Shown: one piece after another, positions 12,420-22,699 of the stretch
Position numbering within the stretch: the stretch's first letter is position 1
Layout of the letters: each line of letters starts with the position of its first letter
Origin: Galerina marginata
Lineage: Eukaryota; Basidiomycota; Agaricomycetes; Agaricales; Galerinaceae
Direction: 5' to 3'
Assembly (NCBI GenBank): GCA_023014335.1
Contig: JAECYW010000003.1
Location: 1,674,001-1,738,000, forward strand
DNA: 64,000 nt
The notes under the pieces: generated by a model
What the model was told of the DNA's origin: nothing
Seen by the model: the letters and a program-made list of their open reading frames with translations, nothing else
The model's database searches: none
Made by a program: the position numbers and the translations under genes

Positions 12420-12794
12420 TGGATGACTTCCCGCTGCGTCTGAAAACCCAGAATATTTTCTAGATTCTGTTAAGCGAGCCGTTTAAGGCAGTTTCCATCA
12501 GTTCCTGAGGACCCCGGAAGATTTTTAAAGCTCCGAAGCCGTTCCAGATGCTTTAATCTGGAAGAGGGTACCCCCCCCCCTCTTCCAGATTCTAAACGCA
12601 GTTCCAGACTACTTTCGTAGGTGCCGGTTGCTTGCCGACATCATCTCCATCAAAACCTTTCCAAAACAGATGAAAAGTGATGGTAAGCGCAGCATCGGGC
12701 ACACGAATCTCAATGTTCAGCCTCCGACGCTGGCACCGCGTCAGGGTGGTTTAGAAAATATTCTAGGTTTCTAAATCCTGCGGGAAGTCATCCA
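12420..12794. mobile_element. Small inverted-repeat (MITE-like) element
   Basis: The left end, 12420-12464, and the reverse complement of the right end, 12750-12794, match at about 36 of 44 positions. The first 15 bases (TGGATGACTTCCCGC) are identical, and so is a later AGAATATTTTCTA block. The total length is 375 bp and there is no coding potential. A 3-base ATT occurs just outside or at both ends (12418-12420 and 12794-12796), which could be a target duplication but is too short to be certain. The size and end structure fit a miniature inverted-repeat element; superfamily not assigned. Confidence 0.55.
12555..12591. repeat. Perfect 14-bp hairpin with poly-C loop
   Basis: AATCTGGAAGAGGG (12555-12568) is followed by a 9-base loop made of TA and seven C, then its exact reverse complement CCCTCTTCCAGATT (12578-12591). 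It sits inside the 12420-12794 element, about midway between its ends. Confidence 0.75.
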
Positions 12795-12963
12795 TTGAAT
12801 GATTTATCTCCTTTAAATCTGTCCTATCTATGCCGCGAAAGATATTTATATCGTCTTTCTGACGTGCTCCTGATCAGCCCAGGGGTGGATGTGGGGTTTG
12901 GGTGGGCTGGCCCCAAATATTCAAATGGTCCTCCTGCGACGTCATTTCAAGAATAGCAGAATC

Positions 12964-12970
12964 TATAAAG
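12964..12970 (+). promoter_or_regulatory. TATA box of the glutamate decarboxylase gene
   Basis: TATAAAG lies 83 bp before the ATG at 13053, a normal distance for a fungal TATA box. Assignment rests on motif and position only. Confidence 0.4.
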
Positions 12971-13052
12971 CTCATGTTTTCTGTCATCCACGGTTTACTG
13001 ACCCATTGATCGCCACTGACCAAGCGTAAATCCGATAAAGTTCCCATTCAAA

Positions 13053-15400
13053 ATGTCTCTCTCTCGACACAGTATGTATCCAACCCTTTGTTCAAGTCGT
13101 ATGGATCCTGACCTCTACCCCAGTCGATCCTGAACAGATTATCGAACGAAGCAAAGATCACCCCCACAAGAAGCATTCGACTTCAGAATCGCGTCGAGGA
13201 TTGCACCGCTCATGGAGGCGCGATGAGGAAGCCGCCAGTGCACCTAAGTATACTATGCCGAAGGTTGGCATTAACTCCAAGGCCGCGTATCAGCTTCTCC
13301 ACGATGAGACTGCTCTGGACGGGAACCCCCTTTTGAACCTTGCTTCGTGGGTTACCGATTGGAAGATAACTGGATTTTCATGGATGACTGATATCAGATG
13401 GACAGATTCGTGCATACTTGGATGCCAGAGGACGCCGACAAGCTTATCATGGAAAATCTCAATAAAAACATTGTCGATCTTGATGAATACCCGGCTGCCT
13501 CGCTCATTCACAACCGTTGTGTATCCATGCGTTCGTATTTTTTTATTCAACCTATTTACGGATTGGGACTGATCGTGATTTTTGTAGTTGCTGATCTCTG
13601 GAAGGCCCCAAAAGATGGTAAAGTAATCGGAACAGCTACCGCGGGATCCTCTGAAGCCATTATGCTCGGCGGTCTTGCGATGAAGAAAAGATGGCAAGAA
13701 GCTCGCAAAGCTGCAGGAAAAGATTATTTCCATCCCAACGTTGTCTTTGGCGCCAATGCACAAGTAGCTCTCGAAAAATTTGCTAGGTGAGAAACAGATC
13801 ACGATTGATAAATTTCAGTTCATGAAAGTTAATACCAGGTATTTCGACGTCGAAACGCGTTTGGTCCCGGTAAAAGCTGAAGATGGATTTATCATGAACC
13901 CTCACAATGCCATCCCGTTCATCGACGAAAATACTATTGGAGTCATCGTCATCATGGGAAGCACTTACACTGGCCACTTCGAAGACGTTAAGCTGATGAA
14001 TGACTTGTGTATGTGATACATTAAATTCACTTGCTGCAATTTACTAAATGGACTACAGTGGATGACCTGGAAAAACGCACCGGACTGAATATTCCTATCC
14101 ATGTTGACGGCGCCTCCGGTGCCTTTATTGCTCCATTCGCTCACCCACACCTCAAATGGAGCTTCGATGTTCCGCGTGTTGTGTCTATCAATACCTCTGG
14201 CCATAAGTTCGGCCTCGTATATGCTGGATTGGGTTGGGTACTTTGGAGGGACGAGCAATACTTGCATAGAGATTTGGTTTTCGAGCTTCGTGAGGAGACT
14301 CTTTCGAACCTTGTCATCGAATCATTTGACTGACCTAAACCCGTACAGATTATCTCGGGAGCACTGAATATTCATTTACTCTGTGATTACTGGATGCTGT
14401 TCTTTGTATTCGAACCAGTCTCACGATGACCGTTTAGAAATTTCTCAAAGCCCGCTGCGCCGATTATCGCACAGATGTTTAACTTCCTCAATCTAGGGTT
14501 TGAAGGGTACAAAAAGATCGCATACAAGGACCTTAGGAACTCTCGTATGTTATCGCGCGCGCTTGAGAGCACTTATTTCACGGTATGAACTCTTACTCCT
14601 GGCAATTTACCCCATCACTACATGCATCTGACAGGTTTTGAGCAACATCCACATCCCCCTGAAGGACGCACCGAAATCAGGACATCTAGACGACCCAGAG
14701 GCCTATAATGCTGGCCTTCCTGTCGTTGCCTTCCGGTGAGCCATGTCTCTGCTTTTCGGAGTATTTTTAACGTATTCTGGGCTTGTAGACTGTCTGAAGA
14801 ATTTAAGAAGGAAAATCCTAATGTTAAACAAGCCTGGGTTCAGGTAAGAGGACTCTCTTCAATGAAATAGATTGTATAATTAGACTTGAACCCCAATTTT
14901 AGACGATGCTCAGGACAAAGGGTTGGATTGTACCGAACTACAACGTACGTTAGTATGATTAATCAGAGAGAGGTAATCTCAACCAGCTGCAGGCTCCTCT
15001 TGGCGCCGAAGAAGTCGAAATTCTGCGTGTTGTTGGTAAGCTCACCAACCAGGATACCAGGAGTAGAGCGGCCCCTGACAATCGATGTTTTCACTTTACA
15101 TAGTTCGCGAAACATTGAGCGAAGATCTTATTGAGAGACTCATTGTAGATATCATCGCCGTCACTGAATCCCTCACGAGTGAGCACATGTCCAACTTGTT
15201 CTTGTTTTCCGTCTCGAGATTGACGCTTCTGGGGTCGTACCACAGCTCAAGAAGGCAACGTATTCGCTGCGACGACGTCTTCGGCCGCCGGCATACACAA
15301 ACCCGACAACAATGAGGCGCGACCCGAGAAGGAGAATTTCGGCAACGAGAATGCTGAGGCGGAGCCAAAGGAGCAGGTTGGATTTTCCCGCCAATGCTAA
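13053..15400 (+). CDS. GAD1: Glutamate decarboxylase (PLP-dependent)
   Basis: Multi-exon gene; ATG at 13053, TAA at 15398-15400, roughly 530-550 residues. It converts L-glutamate to GABA and CO2, the entry to the GABA shunt, in the cytosol. Conserved blocks in order: [21 protein letters not shown] (in two pieces across an intron), [40 protein letters not shown], the Asp block [12 protein letters not shown], and [14 protein letters not shown], where the Lys at 14205-14207 should bind pyridoxal phosphate. Later exons give [17 protein letters not shown] and [12 protein letters not shown]. The start is fixed by a short first exon MSLSRH followed by GTATGT. The frame is kept at every junction I checked, including 13346-13404 and 14290-14346. 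The C-terminus has an unusual tail rich in Glu, Asn and Lys. The 3' end is only 120 bp from that of the convergent transporter gene. Confidence 0.92.
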
Positions 15401-15520
15401 GTGTGTCTGCAGTAACAATTATAAATGTCGCATATGTGTATTGCCAAATACTCTGAATTACAAGCTGTATTTCAATATGGATCCACTACAAGCTCGTCGA
15501 GAATTTTGCCTAAGACATGG

Positions 15521-18181
15521 TCAATTTGTTGAATCAGAAGATGCATTCGAAAGTCTTACGCGCAAAGAGCGCCCTTTCCACTGAAGGAACGGGACAACGA
15601 GCAAAAAGCAGCCAGCAACGATGCTGGAAAATTGTTAAGCGCACTGAATAACATAGAATGGGTAGACGCTCACGCAGCTTCGCATCCAAGAGTCTGCAGC
15701 GCTCCGTGCTTTTCTGCCCATGGGATCTGATAAAAAGCAACACTAAAACCTATTTGACGATTATAAGAAAGGTGAAATTTAGGCGACGGATATCATCTAA
15801 TACCTCCTAGTGTACGAAAGAGATTTAAGAGCCCGCTTATTTCACCCTATAAAAAATAGAGGCTGTTTCAGAAACCCTGACAATCAAGTTAGTGATCTAT
15901 GGGGTTGACCTGTTCACGCGGGAAGCAGTCAGTGCAATATGCGTCTTAGAGTTGAAAAATCAGCTTTTGCAGGGGTAAAATAAGTGGACAAGCTCACATA
16001 TGGCCACGGTGGTGACCAGAACTGCCACTTGTGCAATCGCCCAGCCAACTATGACGACGACCTTGCTCAAGTGGTTCTGTAGTGCGGAGCCTAGAATAAC
16101 GAATCCAATCACGTACAGGGAGACCCCAATGTAGCACGTCCTATGATGGGTTCCGTCGGCATATAGGTCTTGAAGAAAAACGAGGCAGACATCGTACCAT
16201 AATCGCGCTTCGGCTTCAAAGACGCCGTTGTTTCGTTTGAGTTCACGATTCATAACCCAATCATTTAGGTACCTTCCAAGAAGTTCACCAATTATCACTG
16301 CGATCTGAGGATCGTTAATAGCTGTGCATGTCTTTCGGAAGATATTCACTGACAACAGGAGTGGCATATATTCCTGAGACTGTGTTTTGATCGAGACCGA
16401 ACCCAAGAGGAGGTTTACTCTGCAAGAAGATAGTGTTCGTGACCTAAAACATCAGAATTAGTTCTTGAGGTCCATACCCCGTTTAATAATGACACTTACA
16501 TTTATTCCAATGCCAAACCCAAAAACTAATGCCTGGAACCGACAAGGTTATGCTCATTGACGAGACGACGCTATCGATGTCAAGACAAACCTCAAAGATC
16601 AGAATTAGGAACAAATGGGGCCTCCAAACGATTTTAAGAGGAGCGACGAGGACCTCTCTCCAGGTCGGGTCCTTCCTGGCGGATCGCACACCTGTTATTC
16701 CAATCAAGTCCTTCAATCGGTATACAAATCCCCCTTTTCGCATCGGGTTCGGGGGTGAATTATCTGACCGCGCCACACGAACGTACTTTCTGCCATGCAA
16801 GATAAGATACAGATAATGAAGTAAATAATGGAACTTACGATTCATCCATGAAAAAAACGATGAGTATGAGAACCACCAACCCATAGAGGCATCCAATTCC
16901 ATAAGCCCATCGCCAGGTGGTTCGAGCTACGAGAAACCCAAAGAGAAATGGTGATAGATGAGGGGCCAAGACCACGCCCATGGTCCAGATGTTTATCTAT
17001 TGCCAGGGTTTTTGTTCTTATTGTGTTATTATTACTGATTACGGGAAAGGACACACCTTCCGCGCTTGCAAATGAAATGGGAATAGGTCCGTGATCGTGT
17101 ACAATCCCTGTCGTAATGAATGAAACCTGGATCCATTCAGAGAGCGGTTTCTAGTTTACCGTGGCCTGAGGACAAGTTCTTCAGAAGAATTAGTTCTTGA
17201 GTCTACTTCGTCAAACACATCTATTTACCCGAAGAAAGCAGTGAGACAACGCATAGCTGTTGATAGTATGGAGCAAATGAGTTCAATCGGGACTGCACTG
17301 GCTCAATCTTGACTAACCAGCAAAAATCTTTAGTGTCGGCGCAAAGGTAGCTCCAGCCAAAAATCCCAATGCAAGGAGCTTTCATTGAGTTAACACTCTG
17401 TGCTCGGTAGAAGAGACACTGCTGTACGCCACCTGGGTCCAGAAGAGTGTTCCCAACCGTCCATATCGTCGCATCAGCATAACAAAAAAGATTCCGCCCC
17501 ATCCTACCAAAGTAAGTCAAAAGATCAAGTGATAGACAGCAAGAACGATCACCTATGAGGAATATGCTCCAGCTTTTCAAATAGAAAAGTGAGTTATGTC
17601 ATTCTGACGAAGGTTCAGAGGGTAGCCATACTTTGAAGTCAGGTCATTGATACGTCCAGTCGTAGTGTGATATTGTTTCGAAAGCGCGAACACAGAGGCA
17701 ATACCTATCTCTCAGATTTTAGATTATAAAATTGTGTTATAAACAATCCGCACCGATTCCAGAGTCGAAGTCGGGTACAATAGCAGCCAGAATGATGATA
17801 AATAACTGGACGTTCTTTCGTCCAGCACTCCACTAACGAATTTATTACCCATCGATTTGCACGACAGAATGGGATCAGCTTACGTTCTGAGGGTCTTCTG
17901 GATCATCAGTTGGCTGGGGCCATAAAACAAATTTGCCGTCCTGTGTTAATTTCAGCTTGGACGCCACAACTTCGCCGTATTCTTTTCGTGCTTCCCTATA
18001 TTGAAATAGAGCAATGAGATAAAATCAGATTAAGAGGAGAAACCGATTTTCCGTACGTGGGATCCAGCACGAGACGTCCAGCGTGCTGCTCGTGGATTGA
18101 GAATATGTCAATCTCAGCCAGAGATTTGTCGCTTGAGCCTGAGATAGATTCTTTGACAGCAGTATCATCACGATCGTCCAT
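15521..18181 (-). CDS. MFS transporter, anion:cation symporter (allantoate permease-like) family
   Basis: Minus-strand gene with more than ten exons; ATG at 18179-18181, stop TGA at 15521-15523, about 500 residues. After the acidic N-terminus the pattern TDDPEDPQNWSAGRKN is typical of Dal5/Tna1-type permeases. Transmembrane blocks follow: FIIILAAIVPDFDSGIG, GWGGIFFVMLMRRYGRL, ALGFLAGATFAPTLKIF, then GLYTITDLFPFHLQARK, WRWAYGIGCLYGLVVLILIVFFMDES, GFGIGINVTNTIFLQSKPPLGFG and AVIIGELLGRYLNDW, with RRNNGVFEAE-type RNNGVFEAEARLW. The last exons give AYCTDCFPREQ, GEISGLLNLFRTLGG, FSVAFYQIPWAEKHGALQTLGCEAA and a final hydrophobic segment. Premature-looking stops in single frames all fall inside introns, so the gene looks intact. 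Members carry allantoate, nicotinate, pantothenate or similar anions across the plasma membrane; the substrate here is unknown. Confidence 0.88.
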
Positions 18182-18913
18182 TATCGCTACGTGAAATGTT
18201 GGGTGGAAAGCAAGAGATCATGCCCATTCGGCTTGCAATTTATGAGAAGTAGTGGTGGAGCAGAATTTCCCCAATGCAGTAGCCATCCCAGGACCACCCA
18301 GGCTGTCTCGTTGAAATCCACACGCCTTCGAACATAATGGGGAAAAGGTGGCAAGCTGAGGTCGAGGTTTGGGAAAAGCGACATCCCATTTAACAGCACT
18401 AAGGAGGAGAATCGAGGCCGACTTCACGATGGCTGACCCTACTACGCGTATCCTTGACGAGGCCTTTGAATCTTATCAACGCCTCATTCGTTCGTATACG
18501 GTATATAGCTCGAAGGGAAAGACTAGAAAAAAGGACAGAAGCTAATTAAGCCATGCTTTTTAAATGTCTTGAGATATTGCACGTACATACAACCTCTCCT
18601 TGTCGCCTAATGATTGCCCGGTGCTGGCCCGGTCACCAGTGGTTGGATGAGAAGAAAAAAGTCAAATGAGAATTTTCAATTGAGTAATTGGTGTTACGTA
18701 ATGGTCCCTACCAATTGCAATGATTTACTTCTCACTTCGAGGTATGAGAATAACCAATCCGATTTTTCCGATGTAAAAGAAATACGTTTAATTTGTGTAC
18801 GGTAAAGGAGTGTAAGTAGTTTGAACAATGTCAAGAGATGCATAAAGTCAAACGATCGTAGATATCATAAGTTTAATTCATAAAATAGGAAACCAATTGC
18901 GAAGTGCCCAATT
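18182..18913. other. Gap upstream of the MFS gene
   Basis: No conserved gene. A 38-codon plus-strand frame, 18429-18545, starts MADPTTRILDEAFESYQRL and ends in a Lys/Arg-rich tail. It lies in the upstream region of the minus-strand transporter and could be a fragment of an old first exon. The rest is AT-rich and empty. Confidence 0.35.
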
Positions 18914-20911
18914 CTACACTGCTGCAAGGTCAATCAAGAATCGTGTGACGGCGCTAACCCCTTCCTGAATCTTTGATAGCTCCTCGTCGTGCGCTTTTCC
19001 AATGACCTTGCCCATAAATTTGTCGGGGTGCCAAAGACGAAGCTCCGCGCGACTGAGCTCTTTCTTATTCTTGTGCATAGATAATGGGCGTTCTGGGTGC
19101 GCGTAAAATTCTGAAAGACGAGGATCAGTAATATCTCCAGGACCAGCGGCGTCGAAGAGTACAGGCCAAGGAAGCTGGGTGAAGGTAAGCTGAGATGCCT
19201 GGCCGCTTTTGAAAGTGTTCCATTTCGCCTCGTATAAGGCGTATATTTCCGCATTGGTGGTGGGGAAGGGCGGCGGGGGCGAAGGTGACCGGACAGGGAC
19301 TTCTTCGGGTTCATCGTGGATGGAACTCATGGAAGCGTCCATGTCGAAAAACATGGAAGGGCCTCGCATTGGAACATCCGCATCCTCTTCCTGGGTTTGC
19401 TGTCGATGATGATTGTGAGGGCTTTCTGGTGATTGTGTTCGCTGAGGATAGCACGGAGTCTGTGGGCGCGAATAGTAATAATGTGGGTCGGGTTGCGTTT
19501 GCGTTTGCTGATAGGCGTGATAGTTCTGTTGTTTGTGGAATTGTTGTTGTTGCTGTTGAGCGAACCACTGTGCGTGAGCAGCTAATTCAGCCTGGATGCG
19601 GTTGTGCACCTCGGCTTCGATCTGGGAAAGGCCCGCTGCCATTGCAGACATTCGGATATCATCTTGAGCCCGAGCCTGCGCTGAGTCGTATGCCTGTGCG
19701 TAGGCGGTGTACTCAGCCTGGCGACGGGCTTGGTCTAAGCGCCGAAGTGCTTCCTGCTCAGCTTCGAACAATGTCTGGTTGACCGCGCGAGCATGAGCCT
19801 GGAGCTGCGCTTCCCACCAAGCCCGTTGTTCACTAAGACGGCGGGCCTCCTGCTCCTCCAGGGCACGCGCACGAGCAGCGTCTTGGGCTTCAATTTCAGC
19901 AATTCGAGCTCTGGCCTGCAGCTCAGCAGCGTGAATAGCTGCCTCGGTCTGAGCCCGTAGCTCATCGGCGCGGCGAGCGGACTCCTCGGCGTGCTGACGA
20001 ATTTTCGCGCACTCTTCTTCGACTCGTTGGCGTTCGTCCCTTAGCCGAGCGTCTTGTTCCTCCCGAAGGCGAGCTTCTTCACGCCGAATTTCCATTTCTT
20101 CCCGTTCTCTAGCCTCCTGCCTGCGCTTGAGTTCGTCGCGAGCGTCCTGCGATGCCTTCTCTTGCTGTGCCGCTCGTTCCTTCTCTTGCTGGGCTAGATA
20201 CTCGGCCCGACGCTGTTGGTTTGCCCGTTCCTCCGCCTCCTCCGCCTCGACAAGCTCCCGACGACGTATCTCGTCCTCTGCTTTCATCTGCTGGAAAAAC
20301 TTGCGTTGGGCTTCAGCTTGAGCCCGCTTCGCTCTTTGTTGTTCTTCCTTCTTAGCCGCCAGAGACGCCTCCAGGTCAATCTCGCGTTGGCATTCGGCAT
20401 CGAAGTCTGGAACCATCTCGGCTGCGAGGTCCTGAGCCAGAGAGAGGTTAGATAAGAGGTCATGGGTATGGTGAAGGCTCTTCAACTGCTGGGCAAAAAT
20501 TTCTTCTTCTATGGGTAGTGGTTTTCTATTTTGCTGCATAGTCCGGTTGACCTCCTCGGTAAGGTCAACGAAGGTGGGTCCATCATGGAGTTCGGTAGGT
20601 AGCGACCCAGGAGATGGAACGACGCGAGCCTTGCGCGGAAGGTTATGGGAATGATGGTTAACACGAGACCCTTTAGCAGGAACCTTGAGTGATCGTGGCG
20701 ATGGAGAAAATGGCACTTCGCCTGGAGTGCGGAATCGCTTTCGTGGTGTGCTGGGAACCGGGGATGGACTGTAAGGAGTGTTGCGAGGGAACGACTGGCC
20801 ACCAGGGCTTGACATAGGAGTAACGGGGAACCTCCGAGGGGTGGTACACGGAGTATGGTAGGGATGAGGACGGTGCCTCGGGGTGGCATGCTTGCGGTGG
20901 TTGGTAAACAT
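18914..20911 (-). CDS. Coiled-coil protein with J-like C-terminal segment
   Basis: Intronless frame of 665 residues, unusual in this intron-rich region. Residues 1 to about 120 are basic and rich in Pro, Ser, Thr and His, with SPSP/TPRK motifs that could be proline-directed phosphorylation sites. From about residue 170 to 460 the sequence is a long charged helix (repeats such as RRAEYLAQQEKERAAQQEK, EERANQQRR, RAQAEAQRKFFQQ), predicted coiled coil. A Gln-rich patch follows, then an acidic Ser/Pro part. Near the end, YALYEAKWNTFKSG ... LPWPVLF and RAELRLWHPDKFMGKV resemble the NFKBIL1-type C-terminus, where a degenerate J-domain HPDKF motif occurs. Possible scaffold or nuclear protein; function unknown. 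I recognise the C-terminal motif, not a named orthologue. Confidence 0.85.
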   Translation of the reverse strand: MFTNHRKHATPRHRPHPYHTPCTTPRRFPVTPMSSPGGQSFPRNTPYSPSPVPSTPRKRFRTPGEVPFSPSPRSLKVPAKGSRVNHHSHNLPRKARVVPSPGSLPTELHDGPTFVDLTEEVNRTMQQNRKPLPIEEEIFAQQLKSLHHTHDLLSNLSLAQDLAAEMVPDFDAECQREIDLEASLAAKKEEQQRAKRAQAEAQRKFFQQMKAEDEIRRRELVEAEEAEERANQQRRAEYLAQQEKERAAQQEKASQDARDELKRRQEAREREEMEIRREEARLREEQDARLRDERQRVEEECAKIRQHAEESARRADELRAQTEAAIHAAELQARARIAEIEAQDAARARALEEQEARRLSEQRAWWEAQLQAHARAVNQTLFEAEQEALRRLDQARRQAEYTAYAQAYDSAQARAQDDIRMSAMAAGLSQIEAEVHNRIQAELAAHAQWFAQQQQQQFHKQQNYHAYQQTQTQPDPHYYYSRPQTPCYPQRTQSPESPHNHHRQQTQEEDADVPMRGPSMFFDMDASMSSIHDEPEEVPVRSPSPPPPFPTTNAEIYALYEAKWNTFKSGQASQLTFTQLPWPVLFDAAGPGDITDPRLSEFYAHPERPLSMHKNKKELSRAELRLWHPDKFMGKVIGKAHDEELSKIQEGVSAVTRFLIDLAAV

Positions 20912-21648
20912 GATCGCACTTGGCTGGAAGCTGTAAAAGTTAGTAAGACCGAGGGGAGACGAGAGAGAGACGGGGAGGATAACGACGCCAACGGGTTTCT
21001 CAACGCGTTATCGTCTCTTATTTATATCCCGAGGGCAAGGCAAAAACAGCATTGTTCGCGTTCAAGAATGCATGCAGAAACCAATCCTCAAGTTTATTAC
21101 CGTAACGGGTAATTCTGTTGTTGAAATTCCGTGGTGCGACGTCAAATCACCGGAATGTTGCATCTTCTTCCGGACCATATCACCGCAGACAAAACGCGTG
21201 TATGGCCCTCTCCAATTGTGCTGGGCCACCGCAGCGCATGACCGTCGCCATCTTTTGCTTCTTCCATGGCCCATTTGCCGTCCTTGTCGAGCCAATGTTG
21301 TGCCTTATTGTGAATTGTGCCGCGACACAAGCGTCTTGTAGCCTATACAGGGTAGTAGAGGAGAAAGCGGTTGTTATTTCGAAGTGGCTGAGACTTTTTC
21401 GAGGAAAGTGACCGAGGTGAGCCACTGTGACAATCTGTCTGACTTGTGGGTGGTGAATGACTAACAAGTACCAGAATGGTAGTGACAAAGCGCGCCTAAA
21501 AGTAACTCCTATATGACAAGGAAACAGGGAAAGGGCAGAACGTAAGGCAACTGACCTTTCTTTTGACTGCCACACCAGTGGCCCGCGTCCTCGCTCCTCT
21601 CTTGTATTGCCACCACAACCAGTGCTATCTATCCCACTTTCTTTCAGA
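20912..21648. other. Divergent intergenic region
   Basis: This stretch lies between two divergently oriented genes and should contain both promoters. Apart from the TATA box at 21018-21025 I see no clear element. A 237-codon minus-strand frame spanning 21180-21893 overlaps the next gene on the opposite strand and looks like a chance shadow. Confidence 0.4.
21018..21025 (-). promoter_or_regulatory. TATA box of the coiled-coil protein gene
   Basis: On the minus strand the sequence is TATAAATA, a consensus TATA box, 107 bp upstream of the ATG at 20911. Confidence 0.5.
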
Positions 21649-22314
21649 ATGCCAGTCCAGACCCGCGCCGCAAAACTACAGGCAGAGCAGCCAACCCCAC
21701 CACCGCTCAGATCCGAGAGCACCATAACCACAATTAGTCCTTCCGCCACAGGTAAAGGCAAGCCCTCTCGATGGTCGCGGCCGTCCAAGCAGTCTGCTGC
21801 ATCAGGAAGTGAACGTGGCCCCGAAGTTGACGCCGACCCTCGTTTCACAACGCCATCGCCTCTCAATGGGAGTAAACTCACAACACCTCCCAAAGTCGAA
21901 CGAAGGCCCCATCACTCCAACCCTCTTTCCTCTGTGGAATCCACTCATCCGAGATCCCAATCAGAAGAGTCTGGGGCAGAGACCGAGATTCGTGGAAGGA
22001 TTCTTTACGATGAACTTCAACGTCCTGCCCATCCAATCTCACCCTCCCTTGCGATAGAGGACGACCTTGATGTCCAAGGTCTTGGTTCTCCTTTTGGCCG
22101 TCGATCTCGGTCCTTCCAAAATTTCTCGGAGCAGTCCATTGGGGAAATTCCTCGCCCACACTTGCAACCGAGTGAAGGCCCAGGTCCTCAAACAGAGATG
22201 GCTCACCCGCAATCGACCCCATCCCAAACGCGCGGCTTAGGTCGACACGGTACCGTTCTCCTTGGTCCAGATGGCCAAGCTGTGCGCCCGCCATACGAGA
22301 AGAAGGGTGACTGA
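21649..22314 (+). CDS. Hypothetical low-complexity Pro/Ser-rich protein
   Basis: Single-exon frame of 221 residues from the ATG at 21649; the open frame extends 14 codons further up but MPVQTRAAKLQAE is a more natural start. The protein is rich in Pro, Ser, Arg and Glu throughout (QPTPPPLRSEST, HPRSQSEESGAETE), with no membrane segment or known domain. It ends with GRHGTVLLGPDGQAVRPPYEKKGD. Such sequences are probably disordered. I do not recognise the family. The opposite strand is also open over part of this stretch, so the call is moderate. Confidence 0.5.
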   Translation: MPVQTRAAKLQAEQPTPPPLRSESTITTISPSATGKGKPSRWSRPSKQSAASGSERGPEVDADPRFTTPSPLNGSKLTTPPKVERRPHHSNPLSSVESTHPRSQSEESGAETEIRGRILYDELQRPAHPISPSLAIEDDLDVQGLGSPFGRRSRSFQNFSEQSIGEIPRPHLQPSEGPGPQTEMAHPQSTPSQTRGLGRHGTVLLGPDGQAVRPPYEKKGD

Positions 22315-22699
22315 GGCGTCTGTGTGTGGCCTCAAAATTAAATTGGAGTGCCGATGCTCCGACGACACCATGAAGGATAAATACTGAATGTGCGGCTCGA
22401 GTACTTGCGCCAGATTGCATAAATTGTTGACTAATACGCATGTAAGAACCTGCACTAATTGAATTTCAACAATATAAACGAGAATATAGTGGAACAAGTT
22501 ACAGTAGCGCTGAGTTCTACCTCATCAAACAGTACTTGTGGTGTCTTCATATTCCGCGAAAGATATAATCGTCCACAAAAGCCGCAAAAAATAAGGCTAG
22601 GCTCGCTCCCGTTGTCGTATGCATAAGGAATTAAAGGTTGACTGTCTGGTGGAAATAGGTGTGAAAAGGAAGTCGGTAATTCGTGGTTGAATTCCATTT
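22315..22699. other. Gap before the F-box pseudogene
   Basis: An 80-codon minus-strand frame at 22455-22697 starts MEFNHELPTSFSHLFPPD and contains FCGFCGRLYLSRN, which could be a first exon reading away from the F-box copy. It has no recognisable domain and no downstream exons that I can join. I do not call it a gene. Confidence 0.3.

Noticed and set aside
13340..13410. Apparent frameshift in glutamate decarboxylase
   Set aside because: A canonical intron (GTGGGT...GACAG) joins NLAS to [12 protein letters not shown] in frame.
15523..15960. Apparent C-terminal truncation of the MFS transporter
   Set aside because: The longest single frame stops early, but three more short exons downstream supply the expected last motifs (GEISGLLNLFRTLGG, FSVAFYQIPWAEKHG), so it is complete.
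21180..21893. 237-codon minus-strand open frame
   Set aside because: It overlaps the better supported plus-strand gene at 21649, has erratic composition and no domain.
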